Shown one piece after another: positions 46,907-57,257 of a stretch of DNA of 64,000 bases. Both the position numbers and the translations under genes were made by a program. The stretch comes from Pleurodeles waltl. Lineage: Eukaryota > Chordata > Amphibia > Caudata > Salamandridae. How positions within the stretch are numbered: position 1 is the stretch's first letter; each line of letters opens with the position of its first letter. The DNA lies in contig NC_090437.1 of NCBI RefSeq assembly GCF_031143425.1, positions 1,174,874,863 through 1,174,938,862 on the forward strand, given 5' to 3'. Below the pieces are notes generated by a model. It ran no database searches and was not told where the DNA came from. It worked only from the letters and a program-made list of their open reading frames with translations.

Positions 46907-47659
46907 ATTAATAAGGACTTGGGGGGGCGGTCATGGGAGGGCGGGAGGGGTGCGCATGGGAAAAAATGGTGGGATGCAGGGGGGCCTGGTCGTGACAAAA
47001 AAGAGTGGAAGAGCGCAGAGGGGCGGGGGGCCTGAAGCAAAGCTAAGTTAGGAGGCAGCAGCCAGGGGGCAGAGACAGCAGTAGCACTGTAACTGCAGGT
47101 GCTGTGCAGCACTTAACAGCGTCAGGGGAGCTGTCGGGGCCTGTTGAATGGGGTCGCGCAGCACCTTCCATTAAGTAGGTCCTGGGGAGTAGGGCGTGGG
47201 AGAGGCAGGAGGGGTGGAGCACAGGAAAAAAACAACAGGATGCGGGGGCCTGTTGGGGGCAAAGAAGAGCGGGAAGGGCTCAGAGAACGCGGGGGGCCTG
47301 AAGTAAAGATTTGTTAGGAGGCATCAGCCAGGGGGCAGAGGCAGCAGTGCCACTGTAACTGTGGGTGCCGTATAGCGCTAAGCAACAGTGTGAGGGGAGC
47401 TGTGAGGGCCTGCTCAATGGGATTGCACAGCGACCACCATTAAGTAGGTCCTGGGGGGGCAGAGGGTGGGGGGGAACAGTAGCGGCGCAGCCCTGGGGAA
47501 AAAACTGCAGGATTTGAGGGGCCTGGTGGGGGCAAAAAAGAGCAGGAAGAGAACAGGGGAGGAGGGGCTGAAGCAAAGCTAAGTTAGGAGGCAGCAACCA
47601 GGGGGCAGAGGCAGCAGTGGTACTGTACCTGCAGGCACTGTATAGCACTTAGCAGCAGC
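46907..47659 (-). repeat. Tandem 265-bp units at the 5' end of L2-A
   Basis: ATTAA.TAGG.C.TGGGG starts units at 46907, 47170 and 47439 (spacing 263 and 269); the third is cut at 47659. Each unit contains GGAGGCAGCA.CCAGGGGGCAGAG.CAGCAGT and a GCACT.TA.AGC box, and is GC-rich. The position ahead of ORF2 makes a promoter-monomer role plausible, as known for mouse L1; that role is inference. Confidence 0.85.
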
Positions 47660-47724
47660 AGATGTTCACTATATTAGAAGTAGTTTGACATTTGCTGTTA
47701 CAATATGTAAAGGTAAACTTACAC

Positions 47725-48650
47725 TCAGGTGAAAAAGTGGTCAATAACATCTTGACGTATGTCAACTCCGTCCTCTTCACCACTATCATGTTCATTCGCC
47801 ATTTCAGCATCCTCACCCAGTGGTTCTTCATGGTCTCCATCCCCTCCGATGATTGGGATGTTCCGTCGCAGGGCAATGTTGTGCAACATGCAGCAAGCAA
47901 CAGTGATTTGGCACACCTTATCAGGTGAGTAGAGGAGAGCTCCACCAGTCTTATCAAGGAATATGAATCTGGCCTTCAGGACCCCAAAAGCCTGCTCTAC
48001 TGGCCTCTGTGTTCTTCCATGGGACTCACTGAAGTGGCCTTCCCCTGGTGTTGTTGGATTCCTCAGCAGTGCTAACAACCATGGTCAGTTAGGATACATT
48101 GAGTCTCCTATATTAAAGTAACAAATATACTGAGCAAAACATATCTCATCCTGTTGTACATTTCTAAACCATGAATAAAGCAAATGATCCTCAAGCCGTA
48201 TTCTACCTACCAACAAGTGAGGCCCTCTCTAGGTCAAGTTGTGACATTTGCAGGGGTATGGTGTGGTTCCATAGTACAAAGGAATCAAGTGGTGACCCAG
48301 GAAAATGGGCACACACACACACTTCCGATATATAAATTGGGTACGCTGACAACATGCACATTGATTGAATGGAGGTTCCTACGATTGCGGTAGACTTGCT
48401 CCCTGGTGTGTGGTCATGCCGAGGCAACATGCATGCTATCTATTGCTCCAACCACATGCTGTAGGTCACCCAAAGCATAAGAATCTCCCATCACATTTGC
48501 AAAATCCTGTTGTCATGGGAACTGGATGTAGTTGTTGATGTGTCTCAGCATTGAAGAAAAGACTTCTTGTAGCACACCACTGAAAGTAGGCTGTGACACG
48601 CCTCCAGAAACTGCCACTGTATATTTAAAGATCATGTGGCCACAAAATGA
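47725..48650 (-). pseudogene. H0 T: diverged Harbinger transposase
   Basis: Exon A (about 48650-48211) reads GGVSQPTFSGVLQEVFSSML, GAIDSMHVA (first catalytic Asp), EQVYRNRRNLHSINVHVV and PGSPLDSFVLW (second Asp), ending at GTAGGTAG. After an intron of about 100 bp ending AATATAG, exon B (48107-47725) reads DSMYPN, then FSESHGRTQRPVEQAFGVLK, with the Glu of the DDE triad, KVCQITVACCMLHNIALRR and an acidic tail ending DHFFT. It differs more from H1 and H2 than these do from each other, consistent with an older or separate lineage. Stops and frame changes occur in exon A. Confidence 0.82.
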
Positions 48651-48994
48651 AGTAGAAGTAATGTAATGAGTTTCACTGTTGGTGTTATTGCTGTTGTATT
48701 TCTATTGTGAGGCATGAGATTAGGAAGTAGCTCGTGACATAAATTCAGTAAAGTTTGTCTATTTAATCTGAATTTCTTTATGATGTCCCTTTCCTCCTTA
48801 GTGGCAAGGTCTGGAAACGGTCAGAAGATTTGAGGCTGTCTTCTTCTACCTATCCATAGGTACATATGTCTGCACATAAGGAAAACAAATTATCACTAAA
48901 AATGGTCACACAATATTTTCACAATCAATACCCATCTTATGTCTTGGTTAGATTAGTGATCTTTTTGTGCCATATATAGGTATACAGTATATAT
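48651..48994. other. H0 sequence upstream of its transposase, nothing assigned
   Basis: AT-rich, probably the 5' side of the H0 transposase gene. The M2 gene expected beyond it is displaced by the gypsy element. Confidence 0.45.
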
Positions 48995-51885
48995 TGTAGT
49001 AAGCTGGCTTTGTATATACTATATCAAAATGAGATATAGGTGGTCATTATGAAGTTGGCGGTGTGGTCCGCCAGCCGGCATGGCGGGCCACACCGCCACA
49101 TAAAGAAAACCATGAGGACCGCCATCAGAAGACCTCACTCACCGCCCGGCTGCCTCTGTCAGACAGCCTGGCGGCGGTCGGAATCATTATCCGACAGGGC
49201 AGCGGTGCTGCCCCTCGGATGATGATTCCTCAGCCTCCAGCCTTTCCCTGGCGGGTTTCCCCACCAGGAAAAGGCTGGCGGAAGGGGTGCACCGGGGCAC
49301 CCCTGGGGGCCCCCGCACTGCCCATGCATGGGCAGTGCAGGGGCCTCTGTGCAGTGCCCCATCACGCAGGTCACTGCGCCCGCCGCACAGAGTCATTGGC
49401 GGCGGCTCCATGTGGAGCCGCTGTCAATGTCCCGGCCAGGCATTCCTGTGGGCCGGCGGGCAGCCCCTAGGAATGTTCATTATACGGTCGGCGGGGATCC
49501 GGGGACGCTGGTGGTTGGGGTTTTGACCACCAGCATGAACACGGCGGTTTCGACTGCCGTGTTCATAATGACCACCATAGTGTGCACAGAGTCTAGGGGT
49601 TCCCCAAAAGGCTTGGCAGAGGCAATAATAGATAATACTAATGCTCTAATTGTGCTAGTGTGGTCGAGCAGTTGGGCTTATCAGAGGGTAGTATTAAGCA
49701 TTTGTGGTACACACACAAGCAATACGTGAAAACATACACTCAATGACTTAACTCCAGGCCAATAGGTTTTTATATAGAAAAATATTATTTTGTTAATTTA
49801 TTATTAGAACCACAAGGGTCAGATTGCAGGTAAGTACATTGAATGAAAGGTACTTTGTGTAGCAATACTTAAAACTCTGAACCAATACAGTAATGTACAC
49901 AGTTTTACATAAAATGGCAATAAGCTATTTTAAAAGTGGACACTGCAATTTTCAACAGTTCCTGAGGGAGGTAAGTACAGTTTAGTTATTATGATAAGTA
50001 AAGCACATACAAGTTCAGTCTCCGGGGCATAAGTAGCCCACCGTTGGGGGTTCAAGTCAACACCAAACACCCAGAACCATCAACATGGGGCTGGTGAGGT
50101 GCAGAGGTCAAAGACGGGCCAAATTAGCATGGGCGCCTATGGAGAAAGGGGGTGCTCTGGTTCCGGTCTGCTGGCAGGTAAGTACCCGCGTCCTCGGAGG
50201 GCAGACTGGGGGGTTTGATAGAGCATTAGGAGGGGCCCCAAGTAGGCACCCAACACACAGCCTCAGCGGCACAGGGGCGGCCCGGTGCAGTGGGCAAACA
50301 GGGCGTCGGGTGTTCAATGGGTTTCAATGGAGGGACCCGGGGGTCACTCAGACGCTTCACGCAGGGCATAGGGGGGGCTTCTCGGGCCAGCCACTGACTG
50401 GGCAAGGGCCGCCTGCTGGTCGTTGCTGCACCGGTGGTCGGTTTGTTAGTTGCAGGGCAGCCCTCTGAGTTGGCAGAGGTTGCTGGGCCCGCAGGATGCG
50501 TCGCTGGGGTGCAGGTTCTCTGAAGCAGGAGACAGGCTGGTAGGGCTAGGGTCAAAGCAGTTGTCGTCTTCTTTCTTCTCTGTAGGATTTTTCAGGTCAG
50601 CAGTCCTTCTTTGTAGGTCGTCAGGAATCTGAAGAGCTGGGTTCAGGGTCACCCCTAAATACTAAATTTAGGGGTGTGTTAGGGTCAGAGGGCAGTAGCC
50701 AATGGCTACTGTCCCTGAGAATGGCTACACCCTCCTTGTGTCAACTCCTTCTGGGGAGGGAGGCACATCCCTATCCCTATTGGTCCTACTCCTTCAAATC
50801 AAGATGGAGAATTTCTCAGGGAGGGGGTCACTTCAGCCCTGTTGACCTTAGGGATAGACCTGGCTGGAGGGGTGACTCCTCCTTGTTTTTCTCATTATCC
50901 CTCTGGACTTGCCGCCAAAAGTGGGGGCTCGACCAGGAGGCAGGCATCTCCACTGCCTGGAGTGCCCTGGGGCCATTGTAACACCAGACCTGAGCCTTTG
51001 AGGCCCACCGCCAGGTGTTACAGTTCTTGCAGGGGGGAGGCGTGAAGCACCTCCACCCAGTTCAGGCTTTGTTTCTGGCCCCAGAGAGCACAAAGGCTAT
51101 CTCCCCAGGGGGTCAGAAACTCGTATCTCAGTGGTAGGCTGCTACAGACCAATCAGTCCTGCACTGAAGGATTGGGTAAAATACAGGGGGCATCTCTAAG
51201 ATGCCCTCTGTGTGCATTTTTTAATAAATCCAACACTGGCATTCAGTGTGGGTTTATTTTTTCTGAGAAGTTTGATACCAAACTTCCCAGTATTCAGTGT
51301 AGCCATTATGGAACTGTGGAGTTGTTTTGACAAACTCCCAGATCATATACTTAATATGGCCACACTGTACTTACAATGTCTAAGAATGGGCTTAGACCTT
51401 GTAGGGACATATTGCTCATGCAGCTATGCCCTCACCTGTGGTATAGTGCACACTGCCTTGGGGCTTTAAGGCCTACTAGAGGGGTGACTTACCTATGCCA
51501 CAGGCAGTGTTTGGTGCGCATGACACCATGATGGGGATGCCACGTCGACTTTGTCTTTTTCTCCCCACCAACACACACAATCTACAAAGGCAGATTGTGT
51601 GTTAGATGAGGGGTCCCTTAGGGTGGCACAACACATGCTGCAGCCCTTAGGGACCTTCCCTGGTCACAGGGCCCTTGGAACCACTGGTACTTTTTACAAT
51701 GGACTTACCTGTGTACCAGGGGTGTGCCAATTGTGGAAACAATGGTACATTTTTAGTGAAAGAACACTGGTGCTGGGGCCTAGTTAGCAGGGTCTCAGCA
51801 CACTCTCAGTCAAGTCAGCATCAATATCAGGCAAAAAGTGTGTGTGGGGGGGGGTAACTACAACAAGGAGACATTTTCCTATACA
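48995..51885 (-). mobile_element. 3' LTR (LTR-C) of the gypsy element, carrying a MITE
   Basis: Begins TGTAGTAAGCTGGCTTTGTA and ends GACATTTTCCTATACA; 2.35 kb after removing the 538-bp MITE. It aligns along its length with LTR-B in the same orientation (AGTGTGGTCGAGCAG, CTCCAGGCCAATAGGTTTTT, AAATTTAGGGGTGTGTTAGG, AATAAATCCAACACTGGCA). The first 45 bp form an imperfect hairpin CTATATC-AAAATGA-GATATAG into which the MITE is inserted. Confidence 0.9.
49039..49576. mobile_element. 538-bp Harbinger-type MITE inside LTR-C
   Basis: GGTGGTCATTATGAA is exactly inverted at the right end, and ATA flanks both sides (49036-49038 and 49577-49579). Its left terminus equals the left terminus of H2 at 54675. 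The inside is GC-rich with palindromes (CTGCCCATGCATGGGCAG near 49318) and resembles the MITE at 7574-8193 rather than the coding part of H2. No ORF with a domain. Confidence 0.9.
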
Positions 51886-51904
51886 AGCTCCCTCCCCCCC
51901 CGCC
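51886..51904 (-). promoter_or_regulatory. Polypurine tract of the gypsy element
   Basis: On the minus strand GGCGGGGGGGGAGGGAGCT directly precedes the 3' LTR start TGTATAGG, as expected for the plus-strand DNA primer of an LTR retrotransposon. Confidence 0.85.
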
Positions 51905-52010
51905 AGACCACAGGACAGGAGACTCAGCCAAAGCTGGGAGAGTCTTCCTAGTCTGTCAGGCGAGGAAGAATAGGGAAAACAGGCTGGTTTGATGCAGGGC
52001 CTACTCTGCC

Positions 52011-52502
52011 TTACATGCTCCTGTTCAGGTCATTCACTCTGGGGAAATTACCTACTTTCACAGTGATAGGAACCAGTCTGAATTGCTTCTTGTCTGTGTT
52101 TTCAGTGTCTTCACCCATTCTTTGAATTTTGGGGTTAGAGGTATCCACCTCTGCTAACCTTCTCTTAGCCAGGGTCACTCCTAGCTTACTCAAAGAGGTT
52201 ACCCATAGCTGGAGTAACCCCACCATGACCAACAGGGTCAGGGGGCCTAACTTGCTATTTGACATAGGGTCAGACCACCATGCCAAGGACAGTGCAGCCG
52301 TAAAGGCTAACACCCAGCAGAGGCCACTGATAGCTGTCAGTGCCCAGAACGACACCTTTAGTTCTTCACCAATAAGGGAAGGGGCTAAGTTACAGGCTTC
52401 CTTGGGTTCAGGGTGCCTGTCTGCTGTGGTAGAGTGGGGGGCTGCTACATCTTGTAATAAACACCCTTCTACCACTTTTTCTTCTGTTAGTTGAGGAGCC
52501 AT
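52011..52502 (-). CDS. Small two-transmembrane ORF in the gypsy element, function unknown
   Basis: An uninterrupted 163-codon frame starting MAPQLTEEKVVEG. The first third is polar; two hydrophobic segments follow, FWALTAISGLCWVLAFTAAL (about residues 52-76) and GPLTLLVMVGLLQLW (about 86-104), and then a basic/polar tail (LAKRRLAEVD, KKQFRLVPITVKV). There is no signal-peptide-like start. The frame remains open some way upstream, in line with WM at the start. It occupies the position of pol 3' end/env, between protease and the polypurine tract. I know no family for it. It could be the remnant of an env-like gene, an added accessory gene, or chance. Its intact state, while gag-pro is broken, is notable. 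Confidence 0.55.
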   Translation of the reverse strand: MAPQLTEEKVVEGCLLQDVAAPHSTTADRHPEPKEACNLAPSLIGEELKVSFWALTAISGLCWVLAFTAALSLAWWSDPMSNSKLGPLTLLVMVGLLQLWVTSLSKLGVTLAKRRLAEVDTSNPKIQRMGEDTENTDKKQFRLVPITVKVGNFPRVNDLNRSM

Positions 52503-52824
52503 CCACTCATGCTTAACAGTTGCCTGATTAGCCAGGACTTCTTGTGGGTCAGGTTGGACTTTACCAGTGCCAATTTTGGAGTGAGTTCTCCCCTATGGGA
52601 GCAGAATCTCCTTGACTTGCTGGAACCTTAGCTAAAGGTTGTCCACCTTCCCTGCACTGTTTTCTTTTCTTTTTCTTCTGGAGCCTACTTGCAATTACTG
52701 CAGGGGCAGCACCTCCAGAATGCTTGGGAGAGGACTAGCATTGGACCAGTTCCTCTCTTGGGCTCTGACCAACCTCTGGGTGGTCATTTCCAAGGAGACA
52801 ATCAAGGGGAAGGGTCTGCACTGA

Positions 52825-54364
52825 CTACCACCCTTCGCCAGCTACAGGCCTATTAGTGACCTTGTCTGGGCTAACCCTTACTTTGGCAGTCTCACCTGGG
52901 ATGTACTGGTTTGAAAGCACCAGCCTGTCATGCACAATAGTGTGACTGGCACAAGTGTCTCTCAGGGCAGTAGCTCGGATTACATTCACCGGTAGGTGGT
53001 GGAAGTACCTACTTCCCTCTGGAATCTCCAACTCACCGGTTGGGCCCTTTCTCCAGTTGAAGGCTATGAGGACCTCCTCATCTGAGGAGTCATCCCCAGT
53101 GGCTACACTGGTCACCCCTGGGGCTTTGCTTTTGGGAAAGAAGTGTCCTTGGTGTGGTACCCTGTCTGTCTGCAGTTGGGGCACCATTCCTTAGTGGCAT
53201 CCCAGTTCTTACCCTGGTATCCACTTTTGTTTTGGGATGTGTCTTAGGGCCCACCCACCTGGGCAGGTTTTTGGGGGCCTACAGAGGTCTCCTTTTCTTT
53301 ACTTCTAGGAGTGTCACCCACTTTCTCCTGGGGAGGCTTTGTAGCCCCTTTCTTTTGGTCAGTCCCAGTGGAAGTTTTGGTTACCCTAGTCTTGACCCAG
53401 TGGTCTGCCTTCTTTCCCAATTCCAGATATTGATGCAACTTTTCATTGAAGCAGTTCCTTAAAATGTGTTCTTTCATAAACAAATTATAAAGCCCATCAT
53501 AGTCATGCACTTCATTTCCAGTTACCCAACCATCCAGTGTTTTCACTGAGTAGTCTCCAAAATCAACCCATGTCTGGCTCGAGGTTTTGTGGCCCCCCCA
53601 AACCTAATTCTATACTCCTCAGTGGTGAATCCAAAGCCCTCAACCAGGGTAGCCTTCATGAGGTCATAGGATTCAGCATCTGCACCAGTGAGTGTGAGGA
53701 GCCTATCCCTACACTTACAAGTAAACAGTTCCCAAAGGAGAGCTCCTCAATGAGACTTTTTTAATGTCCTGGTTCCACAGGCCCTCTCAAAGGCTATGAA
53801 CCATTTGGTGATGTCATCACCATCCTCATATTTGGGGACAATCCCTTTAGGGATTTTAGGGGTGTCAGAATACTCTCAGTCCCTAGTTATTTTGTTGCTG
53901 CCACCATTTATGGGTTCTAAACCCATTTCATTTATCTCCCTTTCTATAGCCAGGAGCTTCTTCTCCAAAGCTAATCTTTTGGCCATCCTTCCTAAAAGGA
54001 TGTCCTCCTCTTTGAGGCTGCCCTCAATGTTCACAGAGGAACTGGACTCCCCTGTGGAAGAACCAGAGTCTCTGAGTCTGATTTGTGGAGACAGCGGTCT
54101 TGGAACCCTGGTCTCCCTAGTTAGGGTAGGAGGAGGAAGTTCTACCCCCTGATCCCCAACTTCTTCCCCATCTGAGTGGAGGTCTTCCCCTTCAGTAGGG
54201 TGGTCCCTGGTGTACTCTGCCAAGAGCTCCTGGAGCTTGACCTTCGTAGGGTGGGAACCTGTTTTGATTTTCTTGAGGCTGCAGAGATTCCTTAACTCTG
54301 TCATTCCAAGATGGAGGTAAGGGATGAGTCTGAGTTCCATCACCATGTCCTCTGAGCTACTCAT
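52825..54364 (-). pseudogene. Gypsy gag-protease region, broken
   Basis: The ATG at 54364 begins MSSSEDMVMELRLIPYLHLG; residues to 162 include acidic and Ser-rich stretches and a helical region, with a stop at 53876. Shifted frames continue with YEDGDDITKWFIAFERAC and LMKATLVEGFGFTTEEYRIR, then 53546-53244 with DGLYNLFMKEHILRNCFNEK, a SCAN-like capsid segment. The knuckle reads CPNCRQTGYHTKDTS, where His and the last Cys of CX2CX4HX4C appear changed to Tyr and Thr. Protease follows at 53187-52825 with ALRDTCASHTIV (DTC instead of DTG/DTS at the active site). Stops at 53876 and near 53244, the frame changes and these substitutions make it non-functional. Confidence 0.85.
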
Positions 54365-54612
54365 TATGTCTCTAAAAGTTGGGATTTCTTTTTAAGAAAC
54401 TAAAAACTACTTTTAGTACCTAACTCCTAACTTTTACAAAACTTTTATAAAAAAGAGATGCTAACAGTGACTTACACAAGGCCCTAGCAGGACTTTTAAA
54501 ATTTTGGAAAAATAGTCAAAATTCAAAAACCTATTTTCTAATGACAATTTTGGAATTTAGTCTTGTGATCAGGTATTGCCTGAGAAGTCCAGCAAATGCA
54601 AGGTCTTAGACC

Positions 54613-54630
54613 CCACCGCTAATCCACCAA
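54613..54630 (-). other. Primer-binding-site position of the gypsy element
   Basis: Directly after the 5' LTR end (CTTCCTACA) the minus strand reads TTGGTGGATTAGCGGTGGGG. The TGG start at the expected distance fits a tRNA 3' CCA; I could not match the rest to a specific tRNA with confidence. Confidence 0.5.
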
Positions 54631-54674
54631 TGTAGGAAGCTGGCTCTGTATATACTATATCAAAATGAGATATA
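54631..54674 (-). mobile_element. Start of the 5' LTR (LTR-D), interrupted by H2
   Basis: TGTAGGAAGCTGGCTCTGTA and the following TACTATATCAAAATGAGATATA match LTR-C base for base except a few positions. After ATA at 54672-54674 the LTR is cut by Harbinger H2. The rest of this LTR is not in the window. Confidence 0.9.
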
Positions 54675-55042
54675 GGTGGTCATTATGAACATGGCAGGAA
54701 ACACCGGTGACCACCGTGGCGAAAGTGAACAGATGACCGCCACTGGTGGTGAACAGCACACCGCCATATAATGACGCCAAAAACAGAAACCTCCCAAAAT
54801 TCTGCTACCTCCAGCCACCGCTAGGGCCCTTGATGGCAGAAAGGCTGTACACTCCACCCCGCCACTGCCAAGCAGACAAATCCCCCACCCTCCAAATAAT
54901 GATGAACAAATCACTGCGGCGGATGGTGGATGTCGAACGACCATTGGCGGTACAGACCGCCACGGCCAGCAATGGGATCCAACAGCAAGAAATGCACATA
55001 TTGGCAAGTTTGAAACCCACACACCTGACACACATTCACAAC

Positions 55043-55054
55043 ACTATAAAACAC
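55043..55054 (+). promoter_or_regulatory. Conserved TATA box of the H2 Myb/SANT gene
   Basis: ACTATAAAACAC, 162 bp before the ATG at 55216; same 12-mer as in H0 and H1. Confidence 0.75.
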
Positions 55055-55215
55055 TCACATACACACCCCAACAATCATTTGCAACGCCAATAGCACAATA
55101 GTTATTGACAACACAACACACATACACTGAACTCAACATCACACAAGTCACACACCCAACCACACAACTGCACCCTCACCAATAATCCTACAACACACCA
55201 CCCACAACACACACC

Positions 55216-56785
55216 ATGGCACCCCTAAACACCCCCACTTCACAGATAGGGAGCTAAGGACAATGGTGGACGAAATACTGAAGGGGGAGCCACAAATCTT
55301 CGGGGCACAGGTCCAGCACACATCCATCACCAGGAAGATGGAGTTATGGCAGACGATTGTAAACAAGGTCAATGCAGTGGGAAACCATCCACACACAAGG
55401 GACATCCACAAGAGATGGAACGTCCTGCGCGGGAAGGTGAGGTCTATGACATCCAGGCACAACATCGGGGTCCAGAAGACTGGAGGAGGACCCCCACCTA
55501 CTCCCCGGACTACACCGAATGGGAGGACAAGGTACTGGCTATCCTGCACACTGAGGGCCTCACTGGACAACTGGAGTCGGGTAAGTCAATTACAATTACT
55601 TCAGATCCACCACACCTGTAATGCATGTACCACCCCACCCCTCCAACTCCCACCAGGACCACCACCCCACCCAGGCTACAATAACTACATCCAGTCACCC
55701 TGCATGCCCACAAACCCACTAACAGGCCCACATCCCTACCCCTATGCACAGCCACCTACCCCTGCAAGGAATCACAATGGCACTACGGCACCCACAATGC
55801 ACCTCCACATCCCATGCAAAATGTAAGGATAACCCCACAATAGGTCCCTGCATGGCCCAACAGGGGAATAAACAGCACAAAATAGGGCAGCGCTGTGCAT
55901 CCTTATTTAAATTGGTACATGTAACATACATGCCCATTCCCCCCCACAGGCACCCCCACCCATGCCACCCTGGCGGAAAGGCCAAGTAGTGCCAGCGCAC
56001 CACGTGGAGACAGAGGTCCCACTCAGGAGACTGGAGTGGGATGTATGGACAGTGAGGATGTCCCTGGCCCGTCACACAGTCCTGGCCTGTCACCCTCCAG
56101 CTGCCCCACCCAGGATACCACTGACACCCCTACCACCCAGCCACCACCATCAGCTCAGGCCAAACGACCCCACACCAGTGTTTCCAGGCCACAGACTGGA
56201 GGACCACATGTACAGAGGCCAGAGTCACCACCAACTAACAGGTAGGATGATGATGGCCCTAGTGCAAGTGGGACTGCCAGACCTGTGCAGGGGACACAGG
56301 CAAAGGGGGCTAGGCCCAGTGGGAGGGCATCAGTGGCCCAGGGGGAGGCCAAAGGATGGATGCTTCAGCACAGGAGGTGATCTCTGAGGTCCTGGGAGCA
56401 TACCACCATACCCAAGCATACCACCATGACTCTAGCCACCCTGGAGCAGAGTCAAAGGCTGCAGATAGCCCAACACCAAGAGACCATGGAGCAGTGGAAA
56501 CAACTCATTGCCACCATGGCAACAATTGCAGGGGTGCTGTAGCACCACTACCCAAGCCAGCCTGAGACCCCCACAAACATGAAAGCCCCAAGGACACAGA
56601 CCTGCCCTCTACATCTGCAGCAGCAACTGGACTGGTGGCACTGGCAGAGGATACACAAGAGACCAGCACCCCTACCCGTGCGGCCCAGCACCAGACACTC
56701 AAACATGCCCTCAGACCCAGATATGGCACTGGAACACCTGCCAAGACCAAGGCCCCCACAAAGAAGTGACTTTGACATAAACTGT
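55216..56785 (+). pseudogene. H2 M1: Harbinger Myb/SANT-like protein, two exons
   Basis: Exon 1 (55216-55580) starts MAP and after an early frameshift reads MVDEILKGEPQIFGAQVQHT, then KMELWQTIVNKVNAVGNHP and RWNVLRGKVRSM, a SANT-like domain. It ends DKVLAILHTEGLTGQLESG at GTAAGT. Exon 2 starts at 55950 after CCCCACAG; its Pro-rich part is split over frames, and the coiled-coil-like part reads ATLEQSQRLQIAQHQETMEQ, then TIAGVL and a TAG where H1 has alanine. AATAAA at 56965-56970 is a likely polyadenylation signal. Function as for H1 M1: end binding and transposase partner in known Harbingers. Broken by frameshifts. Confidence 0.82.
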
Positions 56786-57257
56786 CTCCCAAGTGTGCCA
56801 CTGTGCTACCATCCTCACCCGCCAATAGCAACATAAGAACTTGCAGTGGACATATGGACCAATACCCACTGCCACCAATCGCTGAGCCCATGCACCTGGT
56901 ATGGACATCCACCATGAGCCCACTCCCTATCACTGTACAGCACACCTATGCAATTGTGACACGTAATAAAACACATTTACACCAATTTGTATATCCCGTC
57001 ATTATGAATATTCAATTGTATGTGTGAATGCATTTGCCAGTCAATTCCATATTCATACCTTTATTGCAGGAATGGTACCCCACACACAACACTGTCTGGA
57101 GTAAAGCAAAATGTACACCATGTGTGTTTCCATGGCACATGCTACCTTAGTCTTCAGGTAACAGTGTCAATGACCACAGACACCACATCCCCAAACAAAT
57201 GAGTCAGGCAAACAAAATGCAGTGCAGACAACATCATCAGTGAACAGTACCTTATAG
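56786..57257. other. H2 intergenic space between convergent M1 and T
   Basis: Contains AATAAA on the plus strand (56965) and TTTATT at about 57060 (AATAAA for the minus-strand transposase), so both 3' ends probably lie here. No ORF of note. Confidence 0.55.

Larger units (their letters stand above)
43916..47659 (-). mobile_element. Nearly complete L2-like LINE (L2-A) with 5' tandem units
   Basis: The 3' end at the left is a (GATT)n-type tail (CAATCAATC on the plus strand, 43918-43940). The body shows ORF2 C-terminus, RT and endonuclease in minus-strand order, and the right end is a three-unit tandem repeat (46907-47659). AGATGTT is found on both sides (43909-43915 and 47660-47666), which fixes the boundaries and shows that the tandem units belong to the element. 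Length 3.7 kb. Confidence 0.85.
26595..48994. mobile_element. Old Harbinger element H0, split by later insertions
   Basis: The left end GGGCCTGATTTAGATCTTGA is preceded by TAA, which suits a Harbinger target. Its own pieces are 26595-28292, 42057-43915 and 47660-48994. It holds a Myb/SANT gene (plus, exon 1 at 27159, exon 2 at 42191) and a transposase (minus, 48650-47725), the same convergent order as in the other Harbinger copies. LTR-A/H1 (28293-42056), an L2-like LINE (43916-47659) and probably the gypsy element beyond 48995 are insertions into it. Its right end is not in view. The opposite-strand fragments at 42612-43440 complicate the picture and may be a second copy. Confidence 0.65.
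48995..54674 (-). mobile_element. Gypsy-type LTR retrotransposon lacking reverse transcriptase
   Basis: In minus-strand order: 5' LTR (from 54631, interrupted by H2), a primer-binding-like site beginning TGG, gag (54364), a gag SCAN-like part, a Cys/His knuckle, protease (to 52825), a two-membrane-segment ORF (52502-52011), a polypurine tract (51904-51886) and the 3' LTR (51885-48995). No reverse transcriptase, RNase H or integrase is present: only 322 bp separate protease from the next ORF. LTR identity is shown by the shared TGTAG.AAGCTGGCT.TGTATA start. The SCAN-like gag suggests a Gmr1-like gypsy lineage (inference from established work linking SCAN domains to such gags). Confidence 0.85.

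Noticed and set aside
49063..49729. Frames of 74-135 codons in the MITE of LTR-C
   Set aside because: They arise from the GC-rich palindromic MITE and extend across its border into the LTR.
54613..54630. Assignment of the primer-binding site to a glycine or other tRNA
   Set aside because: Only TGGTG and scattered bases fit; not enough to name the tRNA.
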